Source of the DNA: Bacteroidales bacterium M8
Lineage (GTDB): Bacteria; Bacteroidota; Bacteroidia; Bacteroidales; Muribaculaceae
Assembly (NCBI GenBank): GCA_001689495.1
Contig: LUJS01000035.1
Location: forward strand, 108,608 to 172,607
Reading direction: 5' to 3'
DNA: 64,000 bases
The notes under the pieces are model-generated. The model was given only the letters and a program-made list of their open reading frames with translations. It had not been told where the DNA came from and ran no database searches. Numbering within the stretch: position 1 is the stretch's first letter; each line of letters opens with the position of its first letter. The position numbers and the translations under genes were made by a program. Positions 1 to 8,353 of the stretch are shown in pieces.

Positions 1-588
1 CTTGAACTTGTAAGCACCGTGGCTTGTGCCGATCGAGATGGCGAGAGAGTCAACGCCGGTGCGGGTAGCGAAGTCGATGACCTCGTTGGGGTCTGTATAG
101 GTGTGGTGGTCGGACGAAACCTCATCCTCAACGCCGGCGAGCACTCCGAGCTCACCCTCGACAGTAACGTCGTACTGGTGTGCGTAGTCACAAACCTTCT
201 TTGTGAGGGCAACATTCTCCTCGTAGGGAAGGTGCGAACCGTCGATCATGACCGAAGAGAAGCCGTGCTCGATGCAGTCCTTGCAGAGCTCGAAGCTGTC
301 ACCGTGGTCGAGGTGAAGAACGATCTGGGGATGTTCCCAACCGAGGCTCTTGGCATACTCGACGGCACCCTGTGCCATGTAGCGGAGCAGGATGGGGTTG
401 GCGTAGTTGCGTGCGCCCTTCGAAACCTGCAGGATGACGGGTGATTTCTCCTCGGCAGCAGCCTTGATGATGGCCTGAAGCTGCTCCATGTTGTTGAAGT
501 TGAAGGCAGGCACGGCATAACCGCCCTTGAGGGCCTTGGCAAACATCTCGCGGGTGTTCACAAGACCTAAGTCCTTATAATTTACCAT
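1..588 (-). CDS. fba: Class II fructose-1,6-bisphosphate aldolase (5' part, runs off window)
   Basis: Cleaves fructose 1,6-bisphosphate to dihydroxyacetone phosphate and glyceraldehyde 3-phosphate in cytosolic glycolysis/gluconeogenesis, using a divalent metal. The reverse-strand reading from ATG at 588 begins MVNYKDLGLVNTREMFAKAL and is open to base 1 (196 codons). Visible family marks are the metal-site segment VLHLDHGDSFELCKDC, the DGSHLPYEENV stretch and, at the window edge, GVDSLAISIGTSHGAYKFK. The C-terminal part lies outside the window. A TAnnTTTG box on the same strand (666-673) lies about 75 nt upstream of the ATG. Family assignment is secure; only completeness is unknown. Confidence 0.95.
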   Translation of the reverse strand, partial: MVNYKDLGLVNTREMFAKALKGGYAVPAFNFNNMEQLQAIIKAAAEEKSPVILQVSKGARNYANPILLRYMAQGAVEYAKSLGWEHPQIVLHLDHGDSFELCKDCIEHGFSSVMIDGSHLPYEENVALTKKVCDYAHQYDVTVEGELGVLAGVEDEVSSDHHTYTDPNEVIDFATRTGVDSLAISIGTSHGAYKFK

Positions 589-665
589 TGTGTCAATAAA
601 ATATTGGTGGTTTGAGATTGATGATTCGTGTAAAAAGCACATTTTGAAGTGCGCTTACTTCTCCG

Positions 666-693
666 CAAAGTTAATAATTTTTTCGCAAAACAA
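666..693 (-). promoter_or_regulatory. Promoter of fba
   Basis: On the minus strand TAACTTTG (666-673) matches the Bacteroides -7 consensus TAnnTTTG. A TTG about 17 nt further upstream (691-693) may be the -33 element. It would give a leader of roughly 70 nt. Assigned by motif match only. Confidence 0.5.
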
Positions 694-776
694 CCCTTAG
701 AGGCGCAAAAATATTGTTAATTATTTCTATCAATCCTTTTTGGCGGCCAAAGTGGAATTTTTAGACTTATTTTTTG

Positions 777-784
777 TACTTTTG
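777..784 (+). promoter_or_regulatory. -7 box of the 812 gene
   Basis: TACTTTTG fits TAnnTTTG and lies 27 nt before the ATG at 812. Its position argues against a start further upstream in the same open frame, because upstream codons would fall inside the promoter. Confidence 0.5.
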
Positions 785-811
785 CAAAACGTATATCCAT
801 ATTTCAATCAC

Positions 812-2323
812 ATGAGACTATTATCAGCATTCCTCGCACTGTTGGGCCTGCCGCTCGGAGCGGCGGCGCAGTATGCGGTCAATTACGAGGGCTCGGTCAC
901 GGCCGGAGGAGGCTCGGGTGAATTCTCACCTTATTATATCAATTCGCTGCGCCACGGACGATTCTCGCAGCAATACACCCTGCAGGCCGAAATCAAGGCT
1001 TGGAGGCCGATAGACAAGTCAAAGCGTTTCAGCTATGGATTCGGCGCCGACATCATCGGCGGCGCCACGTCGTCGACCGACTATCAGAGGTATGATGCCG
1101 AAAACGGAACGTGGTTCGAACATTCGGTAAAGCCGTCGGCCATCTGGCTGCAGCAGCTCTATGGCGAGGTGAAGTATCGCGGCGTGTTCCTGACCGCCGG
1201 CATGAAGGAGCATGAGTCGGCACTGCTGAATCAGCGCCTGACGAGCGGCGACCTCGTCGAGAGCGGCAACACGCGCCCCATACCCGAGGTGAGGGCAGGA
1301 TTCATCGACTTCCAGAACATCCCCTTTACCAACGGATGGGTGCAGATTCAGGGCGAGATAGGCTACGGTCGACTCATCGACGACGGATGGCGCCGGGACC
1401 AGTATGGCTATTACAACTATCACATAAGCAGCGACGAGTGGTACAACTATAAGCGCTGCTATTTCCGCACCAAGCCCTCGATGCCCTTCTCGGTGACCGT
1501 GGGCATGCAGGCCGCGGCCTTTTTCGGAGGCACCGAAGACTGGTACAGCAAGGGTGTGATGTGCAAGCAGGACACCTACTCGCACGACCTGAAGACATTC
1601 TTCAAGATGCTCATACCCTCAGAGGATGGCGGCGAGGCGTTCTATACCGGCAACCATCTCGGCTCGTGGGACCTGCGCGCCAGATACAGGCTGAAAAACG
1701 GCACCGAGCTCTCGGCCTATTTCTCGTGGCCGTGGGAAGACGGGTCGGGCATCGGCAAGCAGAACGGCTGGGACGGTCTGTGGGGAATAGAGTACAAGGC
1801 CCCACAGCCGGGCATCGTCAGTGGCGCCGTGATAGAATACATGGACTATACCAACCAGAGCGGCCCCCTGCACTATGCCCCGTCAGACTGGGCCGGAACG
1901 ACCATAACCGGCCACGCCTCGGGCGCCGACGACTATTACAACAACCGCGCCCACAACTCGTATGCCTATTTCGGACATTCGATAGGCACGCCCGCCATCA
2001 TGGCACCGATATACAACACCGACGGCTATCCGGCTTTCGCGGCCAACGTGATGCGCGGATTCCACATCGGTGTCGAAGGACAGATAACCCCCGAAATCGA
2101 GTATCTGGTCAAGGGTGGTTACCGCAAGGCGTGGGGCAACGGCTACTTCCTCCTGCCCGAGCCCATAGACCTCACCGCAGTAATGGTCGAGGCGACATGG
2201 AGGCCCGAAAAAATAAAGGGGCTGTCGCTGAACGGCCGCCTCGAACTGGACCGCGGCACCATGCCGTGCAACGCCTTCGGGGCCATGGTTACGGTGAAAT
2301 ATAACGGACTTCTAACATTCTGA
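812..2323 (+). CDS. Outer membrane beta-barrel protein, Wzi capsule-assembly type
   Basis: 503-residue exported protein. The frame opens further upstream, but ATG at 812 gives a clean signal peptide (MRLLSAFLALLGLPLGAAAQ) and follows a -7 box at 777-784. The mature part has alternating aromatic strands typical of an outer membrane barrel (for example YINSLRHGRFSQQYTLQAEI near the start, an internal GMKEHES segment, and a terminal strand VTVKYNGLLTF). The pattern resembles the Wzi/capsule-assembly family (PF14052), whose members help hold or assemble surface polysaccharide. It is followed by a lipoprotein and a nonulosonate-type module, consistent with a surface-glycan role. Family call is from memory of the pattern, not a search. 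Confidence 0.65.
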   Translation: MRLLSAFLALLGLPLGAAAQYAVNYEGSVTAGGGSGEFSPYYINSLRHGRFSQQYTLQAEIKAWRPIDKSKRFSYGFGADIIGGATSSTDYQRYDAENGTWFEHSVKPSAIWLQQLYGEVKYRGVFLTAGMKEHESALLNQRLTSGDLVESGNTRPIPEVRAGFIDFQNIPFTNGWVQIQGEIGYGRLIDDGWRRDQYGYYNYHISSDEWYNYKRCYFRTKPSMPFSVTVGMQAAAFFGGTEDWYSKGVMCKQDTYSHDLKTFFKMLIPSEDGGEAFYTGNHLGSWDLRARYRLKNGTELSAYFSWPWEDGSGIGKQNGWDGLWGIEYKAPQPGIVSGAVIEYMDYTNQSGPLHYAPSDWAGTTITGHASGADDYYNNRAHNSYAYFGHSIGTPAIMAPIYNTDGYPAFAANVMRGFHIGVEGQITPEIEYLVKGGYRKAWGNGYFLLPEPIDLTAVMVEATWRPEKIKGLSLNGRLELDRGTMPCNAFGAMVTVKYNGLLTF

Positions 2324-2334
2324 CACCACGCGAC

Positions 2335-2781
2335 ATGAAAATCAGAATAATGTTACTCGCAATCCTCGTCGCCATGATGGCCGGGGGATGCACTCAGAAC
2401 AACGGCAACATAGGCGACCTGTTCGGCGAATGGAGACTCGAGGAGCTCAAGGCCGACGGCAAGCCCCAGAAGCTGTATGACGACGAGGTATTGCTCTACA
2501 CTTGGGAGTTTCAGAATAGCCTCGTGTTCATCCAGACCATAATGCCCCATCAGGACTACAGGACATCGCGCGGCACTTGGACACGCGAGGGCGACATACT
2601 GGCCATCGACTTCAGCCACCGCGACAACGACGGTCCTTATCTCGCACCCGAGGCCCTGCACCTCGAAAACGGCGGCGTGACCCCGCTACACGTCATCACG
2701 CTCGACGGCAAGAACCTGCGCGCCGAATACACGGCAACCGACGGCGTGAAATATGAATATGTACTCCGAAAAGCCTACTGA
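2335..2781 (+). CDS. Lipocalin-like lipoprotein
   Basis: 148-residue lipoprotein. The N-terminus MKIRIMLLAILVAMMAGGC carries a type II signal peptide with lipobox AGGC, so Cys19 should be lipidated. The rest alternates short strands with a GEWRLEEL...GTWTREGDILAIDF pattern, as in small Bacteroidales lipocalin-like proteins (DUF4847-type). It starts 11 nt after the Wzi-like gene and ends 4 nt before legB, so it is probably cotranscribed with both. The ligand is unknown; lipocalin-like is a fold-level guess. Confidence 0.6.
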   Translation: MKIRIMLLAILVAMMAGGCTQNNGNIGDLFGEWRLEELKADGKPQKLYDDEVLLYTWEFQNSLVFIQTIMPHQDYRTSRGTWTREGDILAIDFSHRDNDGPYLAPEALHLENGGVTPLHVITLDGKNLRAEYTATDGVKYEYVLRKAY

Positions 2782-2785
2782 CAAC

Positions 2786-3769
2786 ATGAAAAAAGAAAAA
2801 GTACTGGTGACCGGAGCCGACGGATTCATCGGCTCGCATCTCGTCGAGACACTCCTGTCCGAAGGGTATGCAGTGCGGGCACTCAGCCAATATAACTCGT
2901 TCAACTACTGGGGATGGCTCGAAGGGATGGAGCATCCCGACCTCGAGGTGGTGACAGGCGACGTGCGCGACCCGCGCCTGTGCGAAGAGATAGCCGAGGG
3001 GTGCTCGACAATCTATCATCTGGCGGCGCTGATAGCCATTCCCTACAGCTACTCGGCCCCCGACAGCTATGTCGACACCAATATAAAGGGTACCCTCAAC
3101 ATGTGCAAGGCCGCGATGCGCCACAATGCACGACGCATCGTGGTGACGTCGACCAGCGAGGTCTACGGCACGGCGCAATATGTCCCCATCGACGAGAATC
3201 ATCCCAGACAGCCCCAGTCGCCGTATAGCGCCACAAAAATCGGTGCCGACGCCATGGCGCTGAGCTTTTATCACGCCTTCGGTCTGCCGGTGGTGGTGGC
3301 CCGTCCGTTCAACACCTACGGACCGCGACAGAGTGCCCGCGCCATCATCCCCTCGATAATATCGCAGATAGCCTCGGGCAAGCGCGAGATCATGGTGGGC
3401 GACCTCACCCCTACCCGCGACTTCAACTTCGTGCTCGACACCGCCGCCGGATTCGTGGCGCTTGGCCGCACTCCCGGCATCGAGGGGCGCGAGATCAACA
3501 TAGCCACGGGCACGGAGGTGACCATGCGCGAGACCCTCGGCATGATAGCCGACCTGATGGGCGAGGACGTGAAATATACGGTAGACCCGGCCAGACTGCG
3601 TCCGTCGGGGAGCGAGGTGTTCAGGCTCTGCGGCGACAACACACTCATAACGTCGCTGACCGACTGGAGGCCCCGTTTCGACCTCGAGCATGGCCTGCGC
3701 AAGACCATCGAATGGTTTACCGACCCGGCCAACCTCGCCAAATACAAGACCGGTATATATAATGTCTGA
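2786..3769 (+). CDS. legB: NAD-dependent UDP-sugar 4,6-dehydratase, LegB type
   Basis: 327-residue extended short-chain dehydrogenase. LegB enzymes convert UDP-GlcNAc-type sugars to the 4-keto-6-deoxy intermediate, the first step to legionaminic-type nonulosonic acids. Visible are the Rossmann motif TGADGFIGSH (residues 9-18), the active-site pair Tyr147/Lys151 in YSATK, and stretches characteristic of LegB: QYNSFNYWGWLE, HLAALIAIPYSYSAPDSYVDTN and RPFNTYGPRQSARA. ATG at 2786 is chosen over an upstream in-frame ATG because that one lies inside the preceding lipoprotein gene. The next gene is an ATP-grasp protein and then a NeuB/LegI synthase. Enzyme type is well supported; exact substrate and final sugar are inferred. 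Confidence 0.85.
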   Translation: MKKEKVLVTGADGFIGSHLVETLLSEGYAVRALSQYNSFNYWGWLEGMEHPDLEVVTGDVRDPRLCEEIAEGCSTIYHLAALIAIPYSYSAPDSYVDTNIKGTLNMCKAAMRHNARRIVVTSTSEVYGTAQYVPIDENHPRQPQSPYSATKIGADAMALSFYHAFGLPVVVARPFNTYGPRQSARAIIPSIISQIASGKREIMVGDLTPTRDFNFVLDTAAGFVALGRTPGIEGREINIATGTEVTMRETLGMIADLMGEDVKYTVDPARLRPSGSEVFRLCGDNTLITSLTDWRPRFDLEHGLRKTIEWFTDPANLAKYKTGIYNV

Positions 3770-3789
3770 CAATCCGAAATGACTGCCAA

Positions 3790-4740
3790 GTGACAGAAAA
3801 GAAAGAAATCAACATCCTGTTTCTCGGAGGCGCCAAGCGCGTATCGCTGGCCCGCAAGGTGATTGCGGCGGGCGAAAAGCTGGGAGTCAGGGTAAACATA
3901 TTCAGTTACGAACTCTCGCCCGAGGTGCCCGTGGCCGCTGTAGGCAAGGTGATAACCGGCCTGAAATGGAGCGACCCGGGGTTGATGGAGCATCTCGAGA
4001 CAGTGGTGGGGCAATACGGCATAGACATCATGCTGCCGTTCGTCGACCCGGCCATCGAGGTGGCCTCGCTCTATGCCGACACCTATGGCGACGTGTGGGC
4101 TCCGGTGGTTGACCCGGCGCTGGCCGACGCGCTGTTCGACAAGGCCGAGTCGGCAAAGCTGTTCGCCTCGAAGGGCATCGCCATACCCCGCACGTACACC
4201 GGAGGGCGTCCGCGGTTCCCGCTCATTGCCAAGCCCCGCAGGGGGTCTGCCTCGAAAGGGCTGATGATCATAAACGACGTGGCCGAGTTCCGTCGCGTGG
4301 TCCGCATGAGCGACTACATGATGGAGAGCTACATACCCAACCGCCGTGAGTACACCGTGGACGCCTACATATCCAAGCACGGCGAGATACTGTGCGTGAG
4401 TCCGCGACTGAGAATCGAGGTGCTGGGCGGCGAGGTGACCCGTAGCGCCACGGTCGACTATCCCGAGCTAAAGGAGATGGCCGTCAAGGCCATCGGGGAG
4501 CTGGGCCTGCGCGGACCGGTGACGCTGCAATACATGCTCGACACCGACGACGGGTCGCTGATGCTGATGGAGATAAATCCCCGACTGGGCGGCGGCGTGG
4601 TCTGCTCGATACATGCCGGCGCCGACATACCCCGGCTGCTGCTCGAGGACTTTCTCGACATGGAGCCGACACCTGTCCCCGAGATAAAGCCGGGCGTATT
4701 AATTTGCAGATATTTTGACGAGACAGTTTTCAATGCCTGA
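3790..4740 (+). CDS. ATP-grasp ligase of a nonulosonate-type module
   Basis: 316-residue ATP-grasp protein. The N-terminal Rossmann-like part begins NILFLGGAKRVSLARKVIAA. The ATP-binding part includes FPLIAKPRRGSASKG, and the metal-binding end is LMLMEINPRLGGG. It resembles the carbamoyl-phosphate-synthase-like single-domain ATP-grasp ligases often found in surface-sugar clusters. The start is GTG at 3790; an ATG at 3779 is out of frame and stops after four codons. It overlaps the next gene by 8 nt, so translation is probably coupled to the NeuB-like synthase. The acyl donor and acceptor are unknown; a role in modifying the sugar or its precursor is inference from position. Confidence 0.75.
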   Translation: MTEKKEINILFLGGAKRVSLARKVIAAGEKLGVRVNIFSYELSPEVPVAAVGKVITGLKWSDPGLMEHLETVVGQYGIDIMLPFVDPAIEVASLYADTYGDVWAPVVDPALADALFDKAESAKLFASKGIAIPRTYTGGRPRFPLIAKPRRGSASKGLMIINDVAEFRRVVRMSDYMMESYIPNRREYTVDAYISKHGEILCVSPRLRIEVLGGEVTRSATVDYPELKEMAVKAIGELGLRGPVTLQYMLDTDDGSLMLMEINPRLGGGVVCSIHAGADIPRLLLEDFLDMEPTPVPEIKPGVLICRYFDETVFNA

Positions 4741-5746
4741 GACATCGCATATCATAATAATAGCCGAGGCGGGTGTCAACCACAACGCCTCGATGGAGAT
4801 GGCGCGCCGCATGGTGCGCGAGGCCGCCCGCGCGGGCGCCGACTATGTCAAGTTCCAGACCGCAGTGCCCGAGCTGGTCATATCGTCCATCGCTCCCAAG
4901 GCCGAGTATCAGAAAGAGACCACCGGCGAGGGTGAGTCGCAACTGGACATGTGCAGGGCCATACACCTGCCCCTCACGGCCTATGCCGAACTGGCCGAAC
5001 TGTGCCGCGAGGAAGGGATAGGCTTCATGAGCACGCCGTTCGACCTCGTCAGCATCGACACGCTCGTACCGCTCGGCATGGACTACTGGAAGATACCCTC
5101 GGGCGAGATAACCGACCTCCCCTACCTCAGGAAAATCGCCTCTAAAGGCGGTAAGGTGATACTCTCGACCGGCATGTCGACGCTCAACGAGGTCGAGGCC
5201 GCCGTCAGGGTGCTCGAGCAGGGCGGCATATCGCGCCAAGACATAACGCTGCTACACTGCACCACCCAATACCCCACCCCGATGGAGGACGTGAACCTCC
5301 GCGCGATGGATGCCCTGAAAGCTCTCGGTTGCGGCGGCGTGGGATACAGCGACCATACCCTCGGCATCGAGGTGCCCGTGGCCGCGGCGGCCCGTGGCGC
5401 CATGGTGATCGAAAAGCACTTTACCCTCGACAAGAATCTGCCGGGGCCGGACCACCGTGCATCTCTCGAGCCTGCCGAGCTCAAGGCCATGGTCGACGCC
5501 GTGCGCAATATCGAAAAGGCCCTCGGGTCAGGCGACAAATGCGTGGCTCCGTCCGAAAGGGCCAATATCGAGATTGCCCGCAAGAGCATCGTGGCCGCAA
5601 GGGACATAGCCGCGGGCGAGACATTCAGCGAGGAGAACATTACTGTGAAACGTCCGGGGGGTGGCATCAACCCTATGCTGTGGGACGATGTTATAGGTAA
5701 AACGGCCATCCGCGACTTCGCATACGACAGCCTCATAGAACTCTGA
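4733..5746 (+). CDS. N-acetylneuraminate/legionaminate synthase family protein
   Basis: 337-residue NeuB-family enzyme that would condense phosphoenolpyruvate with an N-acetylated hexose to form a nonulosonic acid. The TIM-barrel part shows IIAEAGVNHNASMEMARRM, GADYVKFQT, FMSTPFD, WKIPSGEITDLPYL and GYSDHTLGIEVPVAA. The C-terminus has the SAF domain (RKSIVAARDIAAGETFSEENI...KRPGGGI). Start ATG 4733 overlaps the ATP-grasp stop. It ends with TGATGA, sharing one base with rpoN. Next to LegB, a LegI-like role is likely, but NeuB, LegI and PseI cannot be told apart safely by eye, and LegC, LegH, LegG and the CMP transferase are not in the window. Confidence 0.85.
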   Translation: MPETSHIIIIAEAGVNHNASMEMARRMVREAARAGADYVKFQTAVPELVISSIAPKAEYQKETTGEGESQLDMCRAIHLPLTAYAELAELCREEGIGFMSTPFDLVSIDTLVPLGMDYWKIPSGEITDLPYLRKIASKGGKVILSTGMSTLNEVEAAVRVLEQGGISRQDITLLHCTTQYPTPMEDVNLRAMDALKALGCGGVGYSDHTLGIEVPVAAAARGAMVIEKHFTLDKNLPGPDHRASLEPAELKAMVDAVRNIEKALGSGDKCVAPSERANIEIARKSIVAARDIAAGETFSEENITVKRPGGGINPMLWDDVIGKTAIRDFAYDSLIEL

Positions 5747-7182
5747 TGAAAGAAGCACTCAGCCAGACCCTCACGCAACGGTTGCAGCAACGGCTCTCGC
5801 CGCTGCAGATGCGTCTCGTGAGGATGCTTGAGATGTCAGAGCCCGAAATAGAGGAAGAGGTGCGCCGCGAGCTCGACGACAATCCAGCGCTCGAGACCGC
5901 CGACAGCGCGGCAGAGTCAGAACAGTTTGGCGAGACGGCCGAACAGATGCAGATGGCCGACTATCAGTCAGAGGAAGATATTCCCTTCTATCGCCTCGAG
6001 GCTCGCAACCGCGGCGCCGACGACCCGTATTACGAACCCGTGGCCGTTGCCGGCGAGGGGTCGATGATGGACATGCTGATGGCCCAGATAGCCGAGACGG
6101 ACATTCCCGAGGAGGATCTGCCCGTGGCCGCATACATCATCGGCAATCTCGACGACAACGGATACATGACCCGCACGCTGCCGCAGATAGGCGACGACCT
6201 CGCGTTCAATGCCGGGATAGACATCTCGGCCGAGCGGCTGCGCGAGGTCTTCGACCGCGTGCGCGCGCTCGACCCCGCGGGCGTCGGTGCGATGGACCTG
6301 CGCGACTGTCTGCTGCTGCAGCTCAGGCGCATGCCGTCAGACCCCGACACCGCGCTGGCCACCGAGATCGTCAGCCATTATTTCGACCTTTTCTCCCTCA
6401 GACACTTCGACAGGCTCGAGTCCATGCTCGGCGTGGACAGGGAGCGCCTGAAACGTGCCGAGGAGGTGATAAAGTCGCTCGACCCCAAGCCTGCGGGCAA
6501 GCTGGGCGGCAGTCCCGACGATGACCGCACGCGCCACATAGTGCCCGACTTCATCGTCGAGACAGGTCCGGGCGACACCATCAACGTGACAATGCCCAAC
6601 AACATACCCGATCTGGTCATCGAGAGCAGCTTCCGTGCCGAATCGGCCATGGGCAAGGAGTCGGCCACGGGATCGGCCCGCCGTCAGGACGCGCTGACGT
6701 TCATAAACCGCAAGCGCGAGGAGGCATCAGATTTCATCGACCTCATCAAGCTGAGACGGCGCACGCTGATGCGTGTCATGGAGGCCATCGTGAGGACGCA
6801 GCGAGATTTCTTCCTGACCGAAGACGAGACACGCCTGCGTCCGATGGTGCTGAAGGACATATCGGCCATGACGGGCTTTGACATATCTGTAATATCGCGT
6901 GCCACGGCGGGCAAGTACGTAGCCACGGCGGGAGGCATATATCCGCTGAAATTCTTCTTCAACGAGGGCATACGTTCGGACGGCGACGAGGAGACATCAT
7001 CGCGCGCCATACTCGCGGCCATACGCGAGCTGGTCGATGCCGAAGACCCGTCGGTCCCCCTGAGCGACGAGGCCATACTGGCCCGGCTGAAGGAACAGGG
7101 CTACGAACTGGCCCGGCGCACCGTTGCCAAATACCGCGACAGACTCGGCATCCCCGTGGCCCGTCTGCGCAAGAAAATATAA
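5746..7182 (+). CDS. rpoN: RNA polymerase sigma-54 factor
   Basis: 478-residue alternative sigma factor that directs RNA polymerase to -24/-12 promoters and needs AAA+ activators. Region I is Gln/Leu-rich (LSQTLTQRLQQRLSPLQMRLVRMLEMSEPEIEEEV), followed by an acidic linker. The core-binding part follows (PLVAAYIIGNLDDNGYM-like segment, then RVRALDPAGVGAMDLRDCLLLQL). The DNA-binding part ends with the RpoN box, here ARRTVAKYR, near the C-terminus. Length is normal. Its ATG shares a base with the stop of the NeuB-like gene, so it may be cotranscribed with the sugar module; that coupling may just be compact packing. Confidence 0.95.
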   Translation: MKEALSQTLTQRLQQRLSPLQMRLVRMLEMSEPEIEEEVRRELDDNPALETADSAAESEQFGETAEQMQMADYQSEEDIPFYRLEARNRGADDPYYEPVAVAGEGSMMDMLMAQIAETDIPEEDLPVAAYIIGNLDDNGYMTRTLPQIGDDLAFNAGIDISAERLREVFDRVRALDPAGVGAMDLRDCLLLQLRRMPSDPDTALATEIVSHYFDLFSLRHFDRLESMLGVDRERLKRAEEVIKSLDPKPAGKLGGSPDDDRTRHIVPDFIVETGPGDTINVTMPNNIPDLVIESSFRAESAMGKESATGSARRQDALTFINRKREEASDFIDLIKLRRRTLMRVMEAIVRTQRDFFLTEDETRLRPMVLKDISAMTGFDISVISRATAGKYVATAGGIYPLKFFFNEGIRSDGDEETSSRAILAAIRELVDAEDPSVPLSDEAILARLKEQGYELARRTVAKYRDRLGIPVARLRKKI

Positions 7183-7201
7183 ATCAACAATCTCCTCCAC
7201 A

Positions 7202-7813
7202 ATGTTCAAGATCTGTAAGATTCTGTCAGCCATCTTCTCTCCGCTGCTGATACCGACATACGCCATGATCATGGCAATGTACATCTCGATTCTCGGCATA
7301 CTGCCCGAGTCGGCCAAATGGGGCACTATCGGGATCATATTTCTCATAACCGCCGTCTTCCCGGCCATAGGCATATTCGCCCTCTACAAGACCGGAGTCG
7401 TGAGCGATGCCGGGCTCAACAACCGCACCGAGCGCACCATACCCTACATAACCGTGGTGCTGTGCTATGCGGCGAGTGCGTTCTTCCTGTTCAGGGCCGG
7501 CGCACCCGACTGGCTGCCGATGTTCTTTGTCGGAGGCGGAACAGCCACGGTGATAAACATCATCGTGAACAGGTGGTGGAAAATCTCGGCACATGCCGCC
7601 GCCATGGGCGGCATGACAGCCATGCTGTTCAGGATAGCATACATGCATCAGGCCATCGTGGGCATGGAGTTCTGGCTCTCGACCGCCATCCTTGCCACCG
7701 GGCTTGTCATGACGGCGAGAGTCTACATGCAGCGCCACACGCTGATGCAGGTCCTGACCGGCGCCGCCAACGGATTTGTCTGCGTTTGGCTCATGTCTGG
7801 CATACATCTCTAA
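7202..7813 (+). CDS. PAP2-like integral membrane protein
   Basis: 203-residue, mostly hydrophobic protein with about six membrane segments. ATG at 7202 lies 19 nt after the rpoN stop; longer versions of the frame overlap rpoN and are unlikely. The C-terminal segment ARVYMQRHTLMQVLTGAANG resembles the third motif of PAP2 lipid phosphatases (SRxxxxxHxxxD), but the Asp position is Gln. In other Bacteroidetes such genes are annotated as PAP2-family. Whether it retains phosphatase activity is doubtful from the motif; a lipid-phosphate or lipid-carrier role is only inferred. Confidence 0.65.
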   Translation: MFKICKILSAIFSPLLIPTYAMIMAMYISILGILPESAKWGTIGIIFLITAVFPAIGIFALYKTGVVSDAGLNNRTERTIPYITVVLCYAASAFFLFRAGAPDWLPMFFVGGGTATVINIIVNRWWKISAHAAAMGGMTAMLFRIAYMHQAIVGMEFWLSTAILATGLVMTARVYMQRHTLMQVLTGAANGFVCVWLMSGIHL

Positions 7814-7846
7814 TCACTAAACTTTAATCCTTAAACCATATTCCGA

Positions 7847-8353
7847 ATGACCCCCACAGTCAGCATCATCATGGGGAGCACAAGCGATCTCCCCATCCTG
7901 AAGAAAGCCGCCGATTTCCTCAACGAAATGCAGGTGCCTTTCGAAATGAATGCCCTCTCGGCCCACCGTACACCCTCGGAGGTCGAGGCATTTGCCCGCG
8001 GAGCGCGAGACCGCGGCATCAAAGTGATCATCGCCGCTGCCGGCATGGCCGCGGCACTGCCCGGTGTAATCGCCGCCATGACCCCGCTGCCCGTCATCGG
8101 CATACCCATCAACTCGTCGCTGGGCGGACAGGATGCACTCTACTCCATCGTCCAGATGCCTCCGGGCATATCCGTAGCCACGATGGGCATCAACGCCGGC
8201 CTGAACGCCGCCGTGACCGCCGTGCAGATACTCGCCCTCTCAGACGCCGCTCTGGCAGAGCGCTTTGACGTCTACCGCTCGAAACTCTCGCAGAAGATAG
8301 TCAAGGCCAACGAGGAGCTGAGAGACGTAAAATATGACTTTAAAACCAACTGA
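7847..8353 (+). CDS. purE: 5-(carboxyamino)imidazole ribonucleotide mutase (AIR carboxylase catalytic subunit)
   Basis: 168-residue class I PurE, which converts N5-CAIR to CAIR in purine synthesis. Signature motifs are present: SIIMGSTSDLPIL, the active-site segment ALSAHRTPSEV, IIAAAGMAAALPGVIAA, and GIPINSSLGGQDALYSIVQMPPGISVATM. Length is typical. The TGA overlaps the ATG of ispG by one base, so the two are translationally coupled. No PurK is adjacent. High confidence. Confidence 0.96.
   Translation: MTPTVSIIMGSTSDLPILKKAADFLNEMQVPFEMNALSAHRTPSEVEAFARGARDRGIKVIIAAAGMAAALPGVIAAMTPLPVIGIPINSSLGGQDALYSIVQMPPGISVATMGINAGLNAAVTAVQILALSDAALAERFDVYRSKLSQKIVKANEELRDVKYDFKTN

Noticed and set aside
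1561..2304. 247-codon frame within the Wzi-like gene
   Set aside because: Arg/Pro/His-rich shifted frame typical of off-frame translation of GC-rich genes; the Wzi-like frame has a signal peptide and barrel pattern.
2696..3772. 358-codon minus-strand frame opposite legB
   Set aside because: Overlaps the whole of legB, whose catalytic motifs are intact on the plus strand.
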